Shown one piece after another: positions 52,004 to 61,767 of a stretch of DNA of 64,000 bases. Origin of the DNA: Emiliania huxleyi CCMP1516 (Eukaryota > Haptophyta > Isochrysidales > Noelaerhabdaceae); assembly GCF_000372725.1 (NCBI RefSeq), contig NW_005202113.1:9891-73890 (forward strand). The letters are read 5' to 3'. Below the pieces are notes generated by a model that saw nothing but the letters and a program-made list of their open reading frames with translations, was not told the DNA's origin and did no database searches. Each line of letters begins with the position of its first letter. The stretch's first letter is position 1. The translations under genes and the position numbers were made by a program.

Positions 52004-52317
52004 CTAGCCGTCGCCCACCCTAGGGAGTCTGCCTCTTCCTATCTCTTTTCGCAGTCTCTCGCCGATTCTCGCTGCAACCTTCATGCCACCTCGCGGCCGT
52101 CCCACTCTCGTCGTTCTCTCCCTTGTCACTTCCTCCTCTGTCGCGTCATTCTCTTCTGCCTCGTCCTGCGCCGCCGCCGCCTGCCGTTCCCTTGTTCTCT
52201 CGGCTTCTTTCGCCTTTCGGCGCAGCTCCGCCCTCCTTGCTGCATATCCTGGCCCCTCGATCCACCCATCCCTCCTCAAATCGCGATTTCCGCATTTCTT
52301 CCCCGCCAAAGTGCGTG
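52004..52317 (-). CDS. Paralogue of the 32.7-kb fragment, uncharacterised
   Basis: The minus-strand frame 52375-52004 (123 codons) ends in 'VGRPRGGMKVAARIGERLRK', similar to the fragment at about 32740-32860. Upstream it has an Arg/Glu/Ala-rich coiled stretch ('RRAELRRKAKEAERTRERQ'). It overlaps the 5' end of the plus-strand SirB1-like gene. The conserved part, however, lies mostly outside that gene. It is probably a fragment of a dispersed gene or repeat. Confidence 0.35.
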
Positions 52318-54278
52318 ATGGTCGCGCACGGCCCCGTGCTTCGCACGCTCTACGGCTCGCTGCTTCGGACGGCACGATCGATTGAGGCCCTGACCAACAA
52401 GCATAACGCGCACTTTGTCGGGCAGGTCCTGCGGAGGTCGACGATCAAGCAGTTTGCTGAGGCCTCTCTCGTGTCGCTCGTCTCGAAGCCCTTCTCTGCG
52501 GCCGACGGCTCGAGCCCGGCGTCGCTCGTGCGCGAGGCTTTCCGTGGCAGAGGCCGGCACCTCGCTGCGACCGAGGCGCGATCCACTTGCCCGCCGTCGC
52601 ATTCGCTCGACGACGCGTTCGCCGCCCTCCGCATCGGGAACGATATCTTGTCGTGGCTCCGCCTGAACGGCACGCTGCACAGGCTGCACGAGACCGATGC
52701 GGACGTGCTGGAGGGCGCCTGCGCCATTGCGGACGCGTTGCGCGGCGACGGCGAGCATTGCCTGCGCGGAACGCTGGCCGAGATCGAGCGCTACGCCACC
52801 GAGGCAGCCGATTCTTGTGTGAAGTAGCTCGGAGATCTCTCGGACCCAGCCGCCAACTTGCGAGTAGGTCGAGTCGCTGCTCGAGGCGGACAGCGTCGCG
52901 CGCGGCGAGGTGAAAGGAGGGACGAGCACGCACACACACCGAGGCTCACACACTTTCAGCGGCCCTCGGCGCCTCGGTTGCAGGTGGAGGACCTGCTTGA
53001 GATTGCCGACGAGGTCAAGACGCTGCTTGAGGCGGACGGGGCGAGGCTCGCGGGCGATGCGGCGGGCCGGCTCCGGACGCTGCAGCGCATCAACACGATC
53101 CTGTACGACAAGCTCGGCCTCAAGGGCCACTACGGCTCGGGTGACTTTGCGGACATCTCCCGCGGCAGCGGCATTGACCAGGCGCTCGCGCGGCGGCGCG
53201 GGCTGCCCATCGCTCTGTGCGTTATCTACCGCGCGGTCGCGTCGCGGCTCGGGCTGCCGGTCCAGGTCACAAACTTCCCGAACCACGTGCTGCTGCGCCT
53301 CGAGACGGAGGGCGAGGGAGCGGTGCAGACGGCGGAGGGAAGCGAGGCAGAGGCTGGCGCGGGCGTCGACGTCTCTGCCGTGACGGGCCTCTTTGTCGCC
53401 GACTACGGCCCGCACGGCCCCGAGGTGGTGGACGTGCAGGTGGGGCGCTATTGGGGCGAGGTGCGGCTGGTGGCGACCAAGGTCACCGGCGACGCGCACG
53501 TCCCGGTGAGATCGCCCTTTTCACCAGAGACCTCCCGCAGAGGGTCGAGACCGCCAGAGAGAATCTGAGATGGTCAGAGATGACCGGCGACGCTCGCGAG
53601 ATCACCCGAGACCACGCTGGGGCGAGCGTGGGTGCCGAGAGGTCGCGACTCGATGTAGGCGGGGCAGCAGAGCTGGTGGGCGAGGCTGGCGGCGGGCGAC
53701 GGCGGCGCAGACCCCCCTGTGGGCGTCGGGGCCGAGGCGCTGCCCCTCGTGCCGCCCCTTCCCTCGAGCGCGCCTCTCAAGCTCGAGGCGGGCGTGCAGC
53801 TCGCCGACGAGGGGTTCGTTAACCCGCGCTGGGAGGAGGGAGCGAGCCTCGAGGCGACGGCGGCGAGGGGAGAGGAAAAGAAGTCACACACACCCGCACC
53901 TCGAGCTCCGTGCGCACGCGCTTGCAGGTGCGGTCGGCGAGCAGCCTGCTGCTCACCTTCGGCGAGGCGCGAGGCAGCGATGCGGCCGCGCCGCCGCTGC
54001 TGTTTGAGCGGTGCGACCCGGCCGGCCTCTGGTTTGTCGACGCGTTTCGCGGGGGCGCGCTGCTCCCGCCGCAGGTGTGCGCCGAGATCCTGGCGCGCAC
54101 CGGCATGCCTCCGGACCAGCACGCGGGCTGCTTGGAGCCGGCCCCGCCGGCGAGCGTGTGGGCTCGCATGACCCGCAACTTGTGGGCGGCGGCGCGGCGG
54201 GGCGGTGACGAGACGAAGGCGGTGTTTTGGGAGGGGGCTGGCTGCGGGCTCGACGAGGCTGCAGGTAGAGCGAACTGA
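52318..54278 (+). CDS. SirB1/FBXO21-type transglutaminase-like protein
   Basis: 528 residues from five exons: 52318-52803, 52868-52909, 52984-53505, 53668-53853 and 53928-54278. Introns 1 and 4 are GC-AG and introns 2 and 3 are GT-AG. All junctions are phase 0. The core 'RLRTLQRINTILYDKLGLKGHYGS...', 'RGLPIALCVIYRAVASRLGLPVQVTNFPNHVLLRL' and 'LWFVDAFRGGALLPPQ' is the SirB1 N-terminal/Transglut_core2 pattern (R-R-G-x-P-I, then H in 'NHVLLR'). It is shared by bacterial SirB1 proteins and FBXO21. The catalytic Cys of the fold is replaced here by an Ile/Leu context ('PIALCVIY' has the only nearby Cys). The function is unknown: a ubiquitin-receptor or inactive peptidase-like role is possible. The N-terminal helical region (1-160) was not recognised. 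Confidence 0.75.
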
Positions 54279-54915
54279 CATGCCCGGTTGTACACTTGCG
54301 ACACTTGCGACGCCACCGCCCCTCGTGATTCCCGCGCGAGCCGTCCAGTTCGACAGCTCTTCTCCGATATATGCCGTGTCTGACAATTTAAACCCCCGCA
54401 CAAAAAACGCTGGTTGTTTTACTACAAGATTAAATCAACATTACATGCACATGTGCATGTGCATGCACGTAAACCCCCGCACACAACACGCTGATTTTTT
54501 CACTACACGTTAAGGTCAAAGCCTCAAAGGTGCGGCTCTCATGCCAGTTTCGGGGGGCAAACCCTGCCCGGCCCCTAGAGCCCCAGGTAAGGCCCAGGTG
54601 TGGCCTAGGGCATCAGAAGGGACCAAGAGGAGTCCAGGCTGAGCCATAGAGCCCATGTCTTCGCCCCCGATGGTCGCGTTCAAATGCCCGGAACGGCCGT
54701 TGCAGTGGTGTCCGGCCGGCGCGATCACCGAGCTGTGACGCTCAGGGAAGCCTGATGAGGTGCTGGTTTCTTTGCCCAGGGCTGGCCTACGGCCCGTGCT
54801 GGATCAGCTGAGCAAGGTTTGGGGAGAATCCCCCACTCAGATCTTCAGATATTTTGACGGATGACCGAAAATGGGCAAAAACGGGGTGATTGACACACAT
54901 CAATCTATGTGGCTG
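54279..54915. repeat. Intergenic region with paired AACCCCCGCACA repeats
   Basis: AAACCCCCGCACAAAAAACG...ACTACAAGATTAA at about 54389-54433 recurs at about 54471-54513 (AAACCCCCGCACACAACACG...ACTACACGTTAA). The two flank an ATGCAC/ATGTGC palindromic block (54446-54468). 54540-54900 shows nothing recognisable. Confidence 0.6.
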
Positions 54916-55749
54916 CTAAGTGCTATTCTGCTGCAACCATGTTCGAGCGAGCTCGCCGAGCCCGGGGTCTGCCTCGCACTTTGCGGGATGGTAAGCGCGT
55001 CTCGCCAGCACTGGACTCGCGAACTGCTTGCGCTTGCTCGCCGACGAGTGGCCTGCAACCATGCTGCCCAGGTGCTCGGGCCGCAAGTGCGAGAGGGAGC
55101 ACCAAGCGGCGCGCTCGCAGAGGGGTGCGAGTAGGGCCTCATGGAAGCCCTTCGCGCGCTGCGTGGTTAGCGCTCGAGCAATCTCGCTGGCGACAGCGTG
55201 CGACATGCGTAAGAGTGGCCAGACGACCGCGGTGAGAGACCTGTCTTCGGCCGAGCGGCATCGTGTCGTGATGTTTAGAAAGCACGTGCGCTCGTGGGCA
55301 AAGTAGGAGGTGCTGGGGTGGTGAATGGTGCTGGCGATGATGTGCGACTCATCGGCCGAGTAAGCGTTGAACAGCGCGCTCCACGGGCCAGTGAAGAAGA
55401 CATCGTCCTCAATCTGCCAGGCCCGATGGCAGGACGTGTGGCTGCGCAGTAGCCACAAAACAAAGGCAGCCTTCGAGTAGCCCACGAATTTTCCGCCAAA
55501 CAGGCCCCATGGCGAGCTGGGCACGACTAGCGGCTGCCTGACGAGGCGCACATTTTTTTGCGGCCGCAATTTGGCCACCGCCTCGCCAGTCGGTGTGTGA
55601 TTGCGGCCGTGGAGAACGTAAACCATGCGGTCGCCTGCACTTGCCACCAGCGCAGCCAGTCGAGCAAGCCGGCATCCGTGCTCTAGGGAGCGCGTGATGT
55701 ACGCGATGCATTCGCCGGAGCGCCCCATCGCCGGCACAGCTCCATCCAT
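54916..55749 (-). CDS. Glycosyltransferase-like protein (algal GT, EDD motif)
   Basis: About 277 residues if translation starts at 55749. Upstream in-frame Mets extend the frame to 56034 but run antisense to the next gene. 'RMVYVLHGRNHTPTG', 'PWGLFGGKFVGYSKAAFVLWLLRSH', 'WQIEDDVFFTGPW' (a DxD-like metal motif) and 'CHRAWQIEDDVFF' resemble the nucleotide-sugar transferase-like proteins abundant in unicellular algae. Cys pairs occur in the C-terminal half ('CFLNITTRC'). The sugar and acceptor are unknown. Its start and that of the divergent plus-strand gene share the same CATG at 55747-55750. Confidence 0.5.
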   Translation of the reverse strand: MDGAVPAMGRSGECIAYITRSLEHGCRLARLAALVASAGDRMVYVLHGRNHTPTGEAVAKLRPQKNVRLVRQPLVVPSSPWGLFGGKFVGYSKAAFVLWLLRSHTSCHRAWQIEDDVFFTGPWSALFNAYSADESHIIASTIHHPSTSYFAHERTCFLNITTRCRSAEDRSLTAVVWPLLRMSHAVASEIARALTTQRAKGFHEALLAPLCERAAWCSLSHLRPEHLGSMVAGHSSASKRKQFASPVLARRAYHPAKCEADPGLGELARTWLQQNST

Positions 55750-57598
55750 GTCTGATCGGAAGTGCCCGCCGCCGCCGCGCACGTTCGTTGGGCATATGCC
55801 GGCCAGGGTGGCCAAAGACGACGTCACCGCCGACACACACGACTCGCAGCTTGCTTTGGTGTCCATTGGCGGAGTGCACCGATTCCAGCCATCTGCAGCG
55901 ACGCCAAGTAGGGCAAAGAAGCATGAGCCTGGGGCCCGGCGGACAACGTTTCGCAGACTGACCGATGAGTCGCCTGAGCTGACTGGAGTGGAGGATCCCA
56001 CGCAGATCGACGATCCGGACGCGGCTGCCAGCAAGGGCGTGTCGGTAACACGTCAGCGTGAGCTCGTCATTTGCGTGGTGGCGACCGTGCTCATCGTTGC
56101 TGCTGGCTGTGTCGGCACGCCAGTGGTGCTCATGCATTCACCCCTCTCAGCCCCATCGAGCGATCGAGCACAAGCGGTGCACGAGACCCTGTTGGCGCCG
56201 CCACCCATACCGCCACCGCCGCTACCGCCGCCGCCTCTTCCGCCGCCCTCACCGCCGCCGCCCTCGCCGCCACCTTGGCCTCGGCCGCCGCCTCCGTCGC
56301 CCTCTCCTCACCCTCCACCGCCGCCGCAGTGCGACGACACGCAGTGCACAAGTGCCGGCAACGACTGCTGCGCCCCCGCTGGGGACACCGCAACCTGCCG
56401 CCACGGCTGGACCGCCGTCCGCAATCAGCGAGACTGCTTTGGCTTCCGTGGGGCGAGCTACACCTGCTGCCCCCCGATGCCCCCCTCGCCGCCGCCGCCG
56501 CCATCGCCGCCCTTGCCACCGCGGCCGCCTCGCCCCCCTCCGCTGCCGCCCATGTCGGCAGCGGAGCGCGCGCTGGTGCGTGTTACCAGCGCCTTCCAGT
56601 CTCACGGCCTCCTGACCCACTCCGTCGGCGGCGGCAGCCGCTGGATGCAAGACCTCATGCGCACGTCGAGCCGGCACGACTTCACCGTGGAGCGCGACTG
56701 CGGCGAGCACTGCTCCGCGTTCACGCTGCTGCACCCCGACCTGCCGTTGTCGGTCTTTGCATCGGGCGACGGCCATGACAACGGCATCGGGCTCGCCTTT
56801 GAGGCCAGCGACGAGGTTTGGGACACCGCCGTGCAATGCATGTCTGTGCTGGACAGCAACAGTGCGAACCGCGCCTGCTGCGCCTGCTTCGAGCGGCAGT
56901 ATTGCCCGCTCCCGAGCCTCAACCAGCGCGACTCTGGCTACTGCCACGCCGCGTGCTCTGGTGGCGGGGCGGCCGAGCAGCTCCGCTGCAAGCAGCTCGC
57001 AGCGGGCTGCGGCGTCAACACGATGACGGCGCACTGGGAGCGCTTCCCCGGGCAGGCGCAGTGCAGCGAGCAGGAGATTCGCGACGGGCGCTGCCGGATG
57101 TGCGAGCGCCCCCAGTGGTGCGCAGACCCCGGCTCGGCCGGCTTCGCTTTCGGCGGCCACGCCGACACGCCCGAAAAGTGGCTTGAGCTCTTTTTCCACA
57201 AGCCGTTTCCGGGCACCCGCCAGTGCAAGTACAAGCCGAGCCAGAAGGAGGCGTGGATCGAGACGGCGCGCGAGTACAACCGGCGGCGGCAGACCGACAC
57301 CGACAATGAGCCCGCGCTCGAGAATGAGGTCAACCTCTACGTCGGGCCCGGCGACGGCGGCGTCGAGGCCGCCTTGGCGAAGCACTTTGTCGGGCTCCTC
57401 TTCTTCCGCAGCACTGGCCAGCAGGCGAGGGACCTCGGCGTGCTGCGCCGGCTGCGCGACCACCTCAGCGGCAGCCTCGGCTGGCAAGTCCCCATCTACG
57501 CGGTCACGAACGAGCCGCCCGGGCAGCTGCGCCACTGGAACCACGCGCACAAACTGGACCTGCGCGCGCCGCCCTACAACTTGCAGCTGGTGAGCTAA
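55748..57598 (+). CDS. Single-pass surface protein with proline-rich (pherophorin-like) ectodomain
   Basis: 616 residues from the start at 55748 (55625 gives a longer N-terminus). A cytosolic segment of about 100 residues is followed by one transmembrane helix ('ELVICVVATVLIVAAGCVG'). Then come Pro-rich spacers (PPPLPPPP/PPSPPP blocks) around a Cys motif ('CDDTQCTSAGNDCCAPAGDTATCRHGW'). A large Cys-rich domain follows to residue 616 ('CGEHCSAFTLLHP', 'CCACFERQYCPLPS', 'CKQLAAGCGVNTM'). Pro-rich linkers between Cys modules resemble pherophorin and hydroxyproline-rich wall proteins of algae. Its final region ('EVNLYVGPGDGG', 'GWQVPIYAVTNEPPGQLRHW') resembles a lectin or hydrolase-like domain, unrecognised. 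It is complete and single-exon. Confidence 0.65.
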   Translation: MSDRKCPPPPRTFVGHMPARVAKDDVTADTHDSQLALVSIGGVHRFQPSAATPSRAKKHEPGARRTTFRRLTDESPELTGVEDPTQIDDPDAAASKGVSVTRQRELVICVVATVLIVAAGCVGTPVVLMHSPLSAPSSDRAQAVHETLLAPPPIPPPPLPPPPLPPPSPPPPSPPPWPRPPPPSPSPHPPPPPQCDDTQCTSAGNDCCAPAGDTATCRHGWTAVRNQRDCFGFRGASYTCCPPMPPSPPPPPSPPLPPRPPRPPPLPPMSAAERALVRVTSAFQSHGLLTHSVGGGSRWMQDLMRTSSRHDFTVERDCGEHCSAFTLLHPDLPLSVFASGDGHDNGIGLAFEASDEVWDTAVQCMSVLDSNSANRACCACFERQYCPLPSLNQRDSGYCHAACSGGGAAEQLRCKQLAAGCGVNTMTAHWERFPGQAQCSEQEIRDGRCRMCERPQWCADPGSAGFAFGGHADTPEKWLELFFHKPFPGTRQCKYKPSQKEAWIETAREYNRRRQTDTDNEPALENEVNLYVGPGDGGVEAALAKHFVGLLFFRSTGQQARDLGVLRRLRDHLSGSLGWQVPIYAVTNEPPGQLRHWNHAHKLDLRAPPYNLQLVS

Positions 57599-57860
57599 AT
57601 TAGTGTGACTACAGGGCGGTGAGATGGAACGTCGGGGGCGTGGGCAGGCTAGATGCGTCGTTGTGGATTGGGCGCGGGGGATGTGTGTAGGAGCACCGCA
57701 GAATTCTTCAATTTCAAGCCGCTGTCAACGCCGGCTGACCTGACAGCACCCGGTGCAGTGACTTGCTCGCTCTCATCAAAGAGCGACCTGACCTGACCTG
57801 CCTCGCTCTTTTGCCGCCCTCCGCGAGTCCACGCCTCGCACCCGCCGCTAAGCCGGCCCG

Positions 57861-59881
57861 ATGTCCGATTTCTTCGACATCGATTCGTACCTGAACCGGA
57901 TCGGCTTGCCCGCACCCACCGACGAGCAGCGATACCAAGACGGCCTCATCCTGCTGCGCGACATCATGGCGGCGCACTCCCGCACAATCCCGTTTGAGAA
58001 TCTGGACATCGTCCTCAAGCGGAACTTGCCCGTCTCGCTCGAGTCGATGGAGCTGGAAGCGAAAATGGTGGCGGGCGGCCGCGGCGGGTACTGCTTTGAG
58101 AACAATTTGCTGCTCTGCTTTGCGCTCCGCGCGCTGGGGTTTGGCGTGACGCCGATGCTCGCGCGGGTCCGCTGGAACAAGCCGCCGGGCGATCCGCAGC
58201 CGCTCGGGCACCTCGTGCTCCTCGTGACGCTCCCGCAGTGGCCGGTGTCGGCCGCCACGCCATTTTCGGGCCAGCTCTCAGTCGCGGGCACCCCGTACCT
58301 GGCCGACGTCGGCTTCGCAGGCGGACGGCGGTAGCAGAGGGGCCAGGGGCGGGAATAGCGAGAGGGGTGGCCACCTCTCCCGTACCCTCGCTCAGGCACA
58401 AACTCGATCGCTCCGGTTGCCGCGGCGAGCGCAGAGGTGCAGCAGCTGCCCGAAGGCCACTTCCGTCTGCTGTCGGAGCCGTTTGGCTGCACCGGCAGCG
58501 GAGGCATGTACAGCGCGGAGCTGGGCCAGCCGCTGCCGCCCCCGCTGAGCGACAAGCAGTTCGTGCTCCAGCGGCAGGTGCGAGGCACGTGGCGGGACCT
58601 CTACATGGTGCGCGAGACACTTCCGAGACACGTCCGAGACACTTCCGAGTCGCTTCAAAGCCCGGCCCGCCCTGGCCTGCGTCAGGTGCGGAACGAGCCC
58701 GCCTGCGACGCAGACATCTCCCAGGCAAACTGGTACAACTGCACCCACCCGGACGCGCGCTTCGTCTCGTCCTTCTTCGTCTCGCGCGTCGTCGGCGACG
58801 AGAGGCACCACATCGTCAACGGCGAGACCCCCCCCCCCCCCTCCACCTTCCCACGCGGCGACTCGCTACTCCTCGCTGAGTTGCCGCAGGCTCGTACATC
58901 TTCCGCAAGCCCGACGGAAGCATCAACGAGGAGGTTGTCACCTCGCGCGCGCGGCTGATGCTGTTACTCACGTCGGCCTTCGGCATCGCGCTTCCCGACG
59001 AGACCGCCGATATCGACCGCTTCCTCCAGCCGCCGTCAGAGCAGCCGCCGGAGCAGCCGCCGGAGCAGCCGCCAGAGCAGCCGCAGCAGCAGCCGCGGCA
59101 GCCGCCGCCGCCTCCGCGCCCGATCGCGGGCGGGCTCGGCGTGGGCGGCGCGCTGGCTGCGTCGCTCACGTCTCGCGATAGCAGCGCCGACCTCCGGCGG
59201 TCAGTCTCGGTCCCGGGGCGCGGCGCGGAGGCCAGGGCCGGCAACGGGGCTGGGTACGGCGGCGGGCAGAGCCCGGACGAGGACGAGTTTGGGGACGAGC
59301 CGCTGACGCCGCAGCTGTCTGTGCTGCCGCAGCACCCGCAGGCGCAGGGGCTGCCGATGCCGTCGCTGCCTCCGCCGCAGGTGCCGCCGAACGGCGCGCC
59401 GGCTCGCCGGCCGCCGCCGCCGAGGCCGCCGCCGCCGAGGCCGCCGCAGGGGCCGGGCAAGGTCGCCGCGTCGGTGGGCAAGGGGGCGGGGGGCGGCAAG
59501 GGGAGCAGCCTCGGAAAGGGGAGCCCGAAGCGGCCGCGCGAGGCGGGGGGCGGAGGCGGAGGAGGAGGCGGCGGAGGAGGCGGCGGAGGAGGGGGCAGGG
59601 AGCCCCCCGTGCTCGACCTGCTCGACGGAGGCCCGGCGAGCAGCGCGGGCGCGGCCGCAGGCTCGGCGGGAAAGGTGCACCTCCGCGTCGCTGGCTACTA
59701 CTCGTGGTCGCTGCCGTACAGCGGAGAGAAGGGCGAGCTCGGCACCGCCTTCACCTTCGCAGTCGACGGCATGTGCGGCTTCCCCGGCTGCCCGCTCCCC
59801 GAGCGCCACCCTGGGCCGCACCAGATCGCCGTCGTGGACTCGAAGCGGAAGCGGCAGCCCAAGCCGCAGTTTGGGTCGTGA
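57861..59881 (+). CDS. Arylamine N-acetyltransferase with long disordered C-terminal extension
   Basis: 599 residues from exons 57861-58320, 58396-58607, 58686-58821 and 58890-59881. Introns 1 and 3 are GC-AG, intron 2 is GT-AG, and all are in phase. The catalytic triad of the NAT family is intact: Cys78 ('GGYCFENN'), His117 ('GHLVLL') and Asp149 ('LADVGFAG'). Splicing restores 'FAGTNSIAPV', as in the family consensus. NATs transfer acetyl from acetyl-CoA to aromatic amines or hydrazines. After about residue 300 comes an unusual extension: Gln/Pro repeats, a Gly-rich tract, and a conserved-looking C-terminal module ('YYSWSLPYSGEKGEL', 'CGFPGCPLPERHPGPHQ') that may bind zinc. Intron 2 contains a small GAGACACTTCC repeat. 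Confidence 0.85.
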
Positions 59882-60281
59882 GAGCCGCTCTCGCGCTGCT
59901 CCCCCCCCCCCCCCGCGCGCGCTCCCGCGGCGTGGATCGTGAGAGACGCCCTCTCTCCCGCTCCCGCGGTGCTCTCCCGCTCCCGCGCCACCCCGCACTG
60001 CGGCACCCGCTGCGGCGCTTCGCCTCGCGCTCGGGCCGAGGGGTTGCGCTTGGTCTCTCCGGTAGTCTACCCCCACCGGGGCCCACCCCCTGCGCCCCTG
60101 CGCCCTGGCGGCCACACGCATGTCGACGATGTCTTCTCTTCCCCCCTCATTCGCGACTAATACGTGATACATGTACACATCTTCGAGTAGCACGGCGCGA
60201 AACATTCTTTTCGCCGAGAGGGCCTGTAAAAATTCTTTTCGCCGAGCATCCCCATTTTGGCCCCCGCGCTGTGCCACACAC
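59882..60281. other. Intergenic region, promoter of the dioxygenase gene
   Basis: C-runs near 59900. AATTCTTTTCGCCGAGC occurs near 60231, with a variant (ACATTCTTTTCGCCGAGA) at about 60203, giving two tandem copies about 28 bp apart just upstream of the start. These could be promoter elements. Confidence 0.45.
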
Positions 60282-61551
60282 ATGCCGACCATGCTACTGC
60301 TCGGAAGCGTCGCCGCAGCGATGCACCCGCCGCTGCGGCAAAGCTGCCCACTGTTGCCGTGCTTCCAGCCCTCGCGCCGCTCGCCGCCGCCGCTCTGCCA
60401 ACTCGGTGCCGGTGCGAGGGGCCGCCTCTTTCTCGACCAAAAGGAGGCGATGACTCGTCAGGCAGAGGTCGAGCGTGATCTGCTCGCGCCGCACACCCAG
60501 CCCATGGTTGTGCCAAAGCCGAGCAAGAAGAAGGCGCGGGCCATGGGAGGCGGCGGGGGCGGCGGCTTTGGGGCAAAGGCGGCGGTGGCTCCGAGCGCCG
60601 AGGAGATCGCCACCGCGCTGCGGGTGGACACGCTCAAGTCGGAGGGCGTGTGCTATGTCCCGGGTGTCCTCCGCAAGGAGTCGGCCGCGGGTCTGCTCGA
60701 GTGCGTCCAGGACGAGTTGAAGCGGGCCTACGCCGCTGTTGAGGCGGAGCCCGAGTCGAGCGTCGCCCGCTTCAACGTGCCCGTCGACACCTTCGACCCG
60801 CTGCGTGGGTACCTGCTGCTGCCGCTGCGCGACGAGAGGTCGGTGGAGGCCGGCGAGCCGGACGGCGTGATGGTGCGCGCGCTCCGCGAGTGCCTCAGCA
60901 GCGGGAGTGTGCTGGGCGAGCTGTTTGGCTCCTCGCTGTGCGGCGGCGGAAAGGCGGAGTGGTACGACCTGGTGGCGCTGCGGACCGAGGCGGGGGCGGC
61001 GCGGCAGCCAATCCACTACGACACGCCGTACCAGAAGGCGTGCGGCCTGCGCGACGGAGGTGCCGTGCAGCCTCTCGGCATGTGAGCCGCCCTCTCGGAG
61101 CCCGCAGGTGCCCGGCCTGTTTTGCGCCTTCATCGCCATGTCGGACGTCGAGTACTCCAAGGGCGCGACGGTCTTCCTGCCGGGCACGCACCGCGACACG
61201 GCGGAGCGGCAGGCCTTCGAGCAGGGCGGCGAGGCGCGCGACGCGATGCTCGGCGCGAAGCAGTCGGCGTTCACGGCGCTCAAGGCGGGCGACGCCGTCG
61301 TGTTTGACATGCGGACGCTGCACGCCGGCACCGCCAACCTCGCCTTCTCGGAGGGCGGAGGGCAGCGTCTGCTCTTCATCCTCACCTTCCGGAATCGCAA
61401 GGCCAAGGGGGCGCTCGGCCACGCACCCAACCTGAGGCCAAACTACCGCCACCGCGGCATCACGCTCGCCGAGATGCGGAGCGAGCTCGAGAGCCCAGAG
61501 CCGTTTGCGGGGGACGCCAGCGACGGGAAGCCGTTTGGAGACGGGCTGTAG
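60282..61551 (+). CDS. Phytanoyl-CoA dioxygenase (PhyH) family Fe(II)/2OG oxygenase
   Basis: 408 residues from exons 60282-61064 and 61108-61551. The intron is only 43 bp (GT-AG, phase 0) and splicing yields 'LRDGGAVPGLFCAFIAM'. The non-haem iron facial triad is H245, D247 ('IHYDTPYQ') and H333 ('MRTLHAGTA'), with R348 ('QRLLFILTF') at the 2-oxoglutarate-binding position. These enzymes hydroxylate lipids or small molecules. The substrate cannot be inferred. The N-terminal 45 residues are a hydrophobic then Arg/Pro/Cys-rich leader, a plausible organelle or secretory signal. A Gly-rich linker at about 85-95 precedes the catalytic domain. It is complete. Confidence 0.85.
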
Positions 61552-61767
61552 AACAGGCATTACTTAACTTATTCGGAGCACTGGTGGAGTTATTCGTGTC
61601 TGATTTATTGGTGGGGGGTCCTCCTGCCGTGTGCGCTTGCATGACATGGTGTCCATAAATAATTAATAAAACGGAAACGAGCGAGATCTTTGGTGTTCTT
61701 TTACAGTGTGAATTCTTCTTCGCTAGTTCCTGCTTGACTCACCTTCGCAGTCTCGCGCCTCTTGTGC

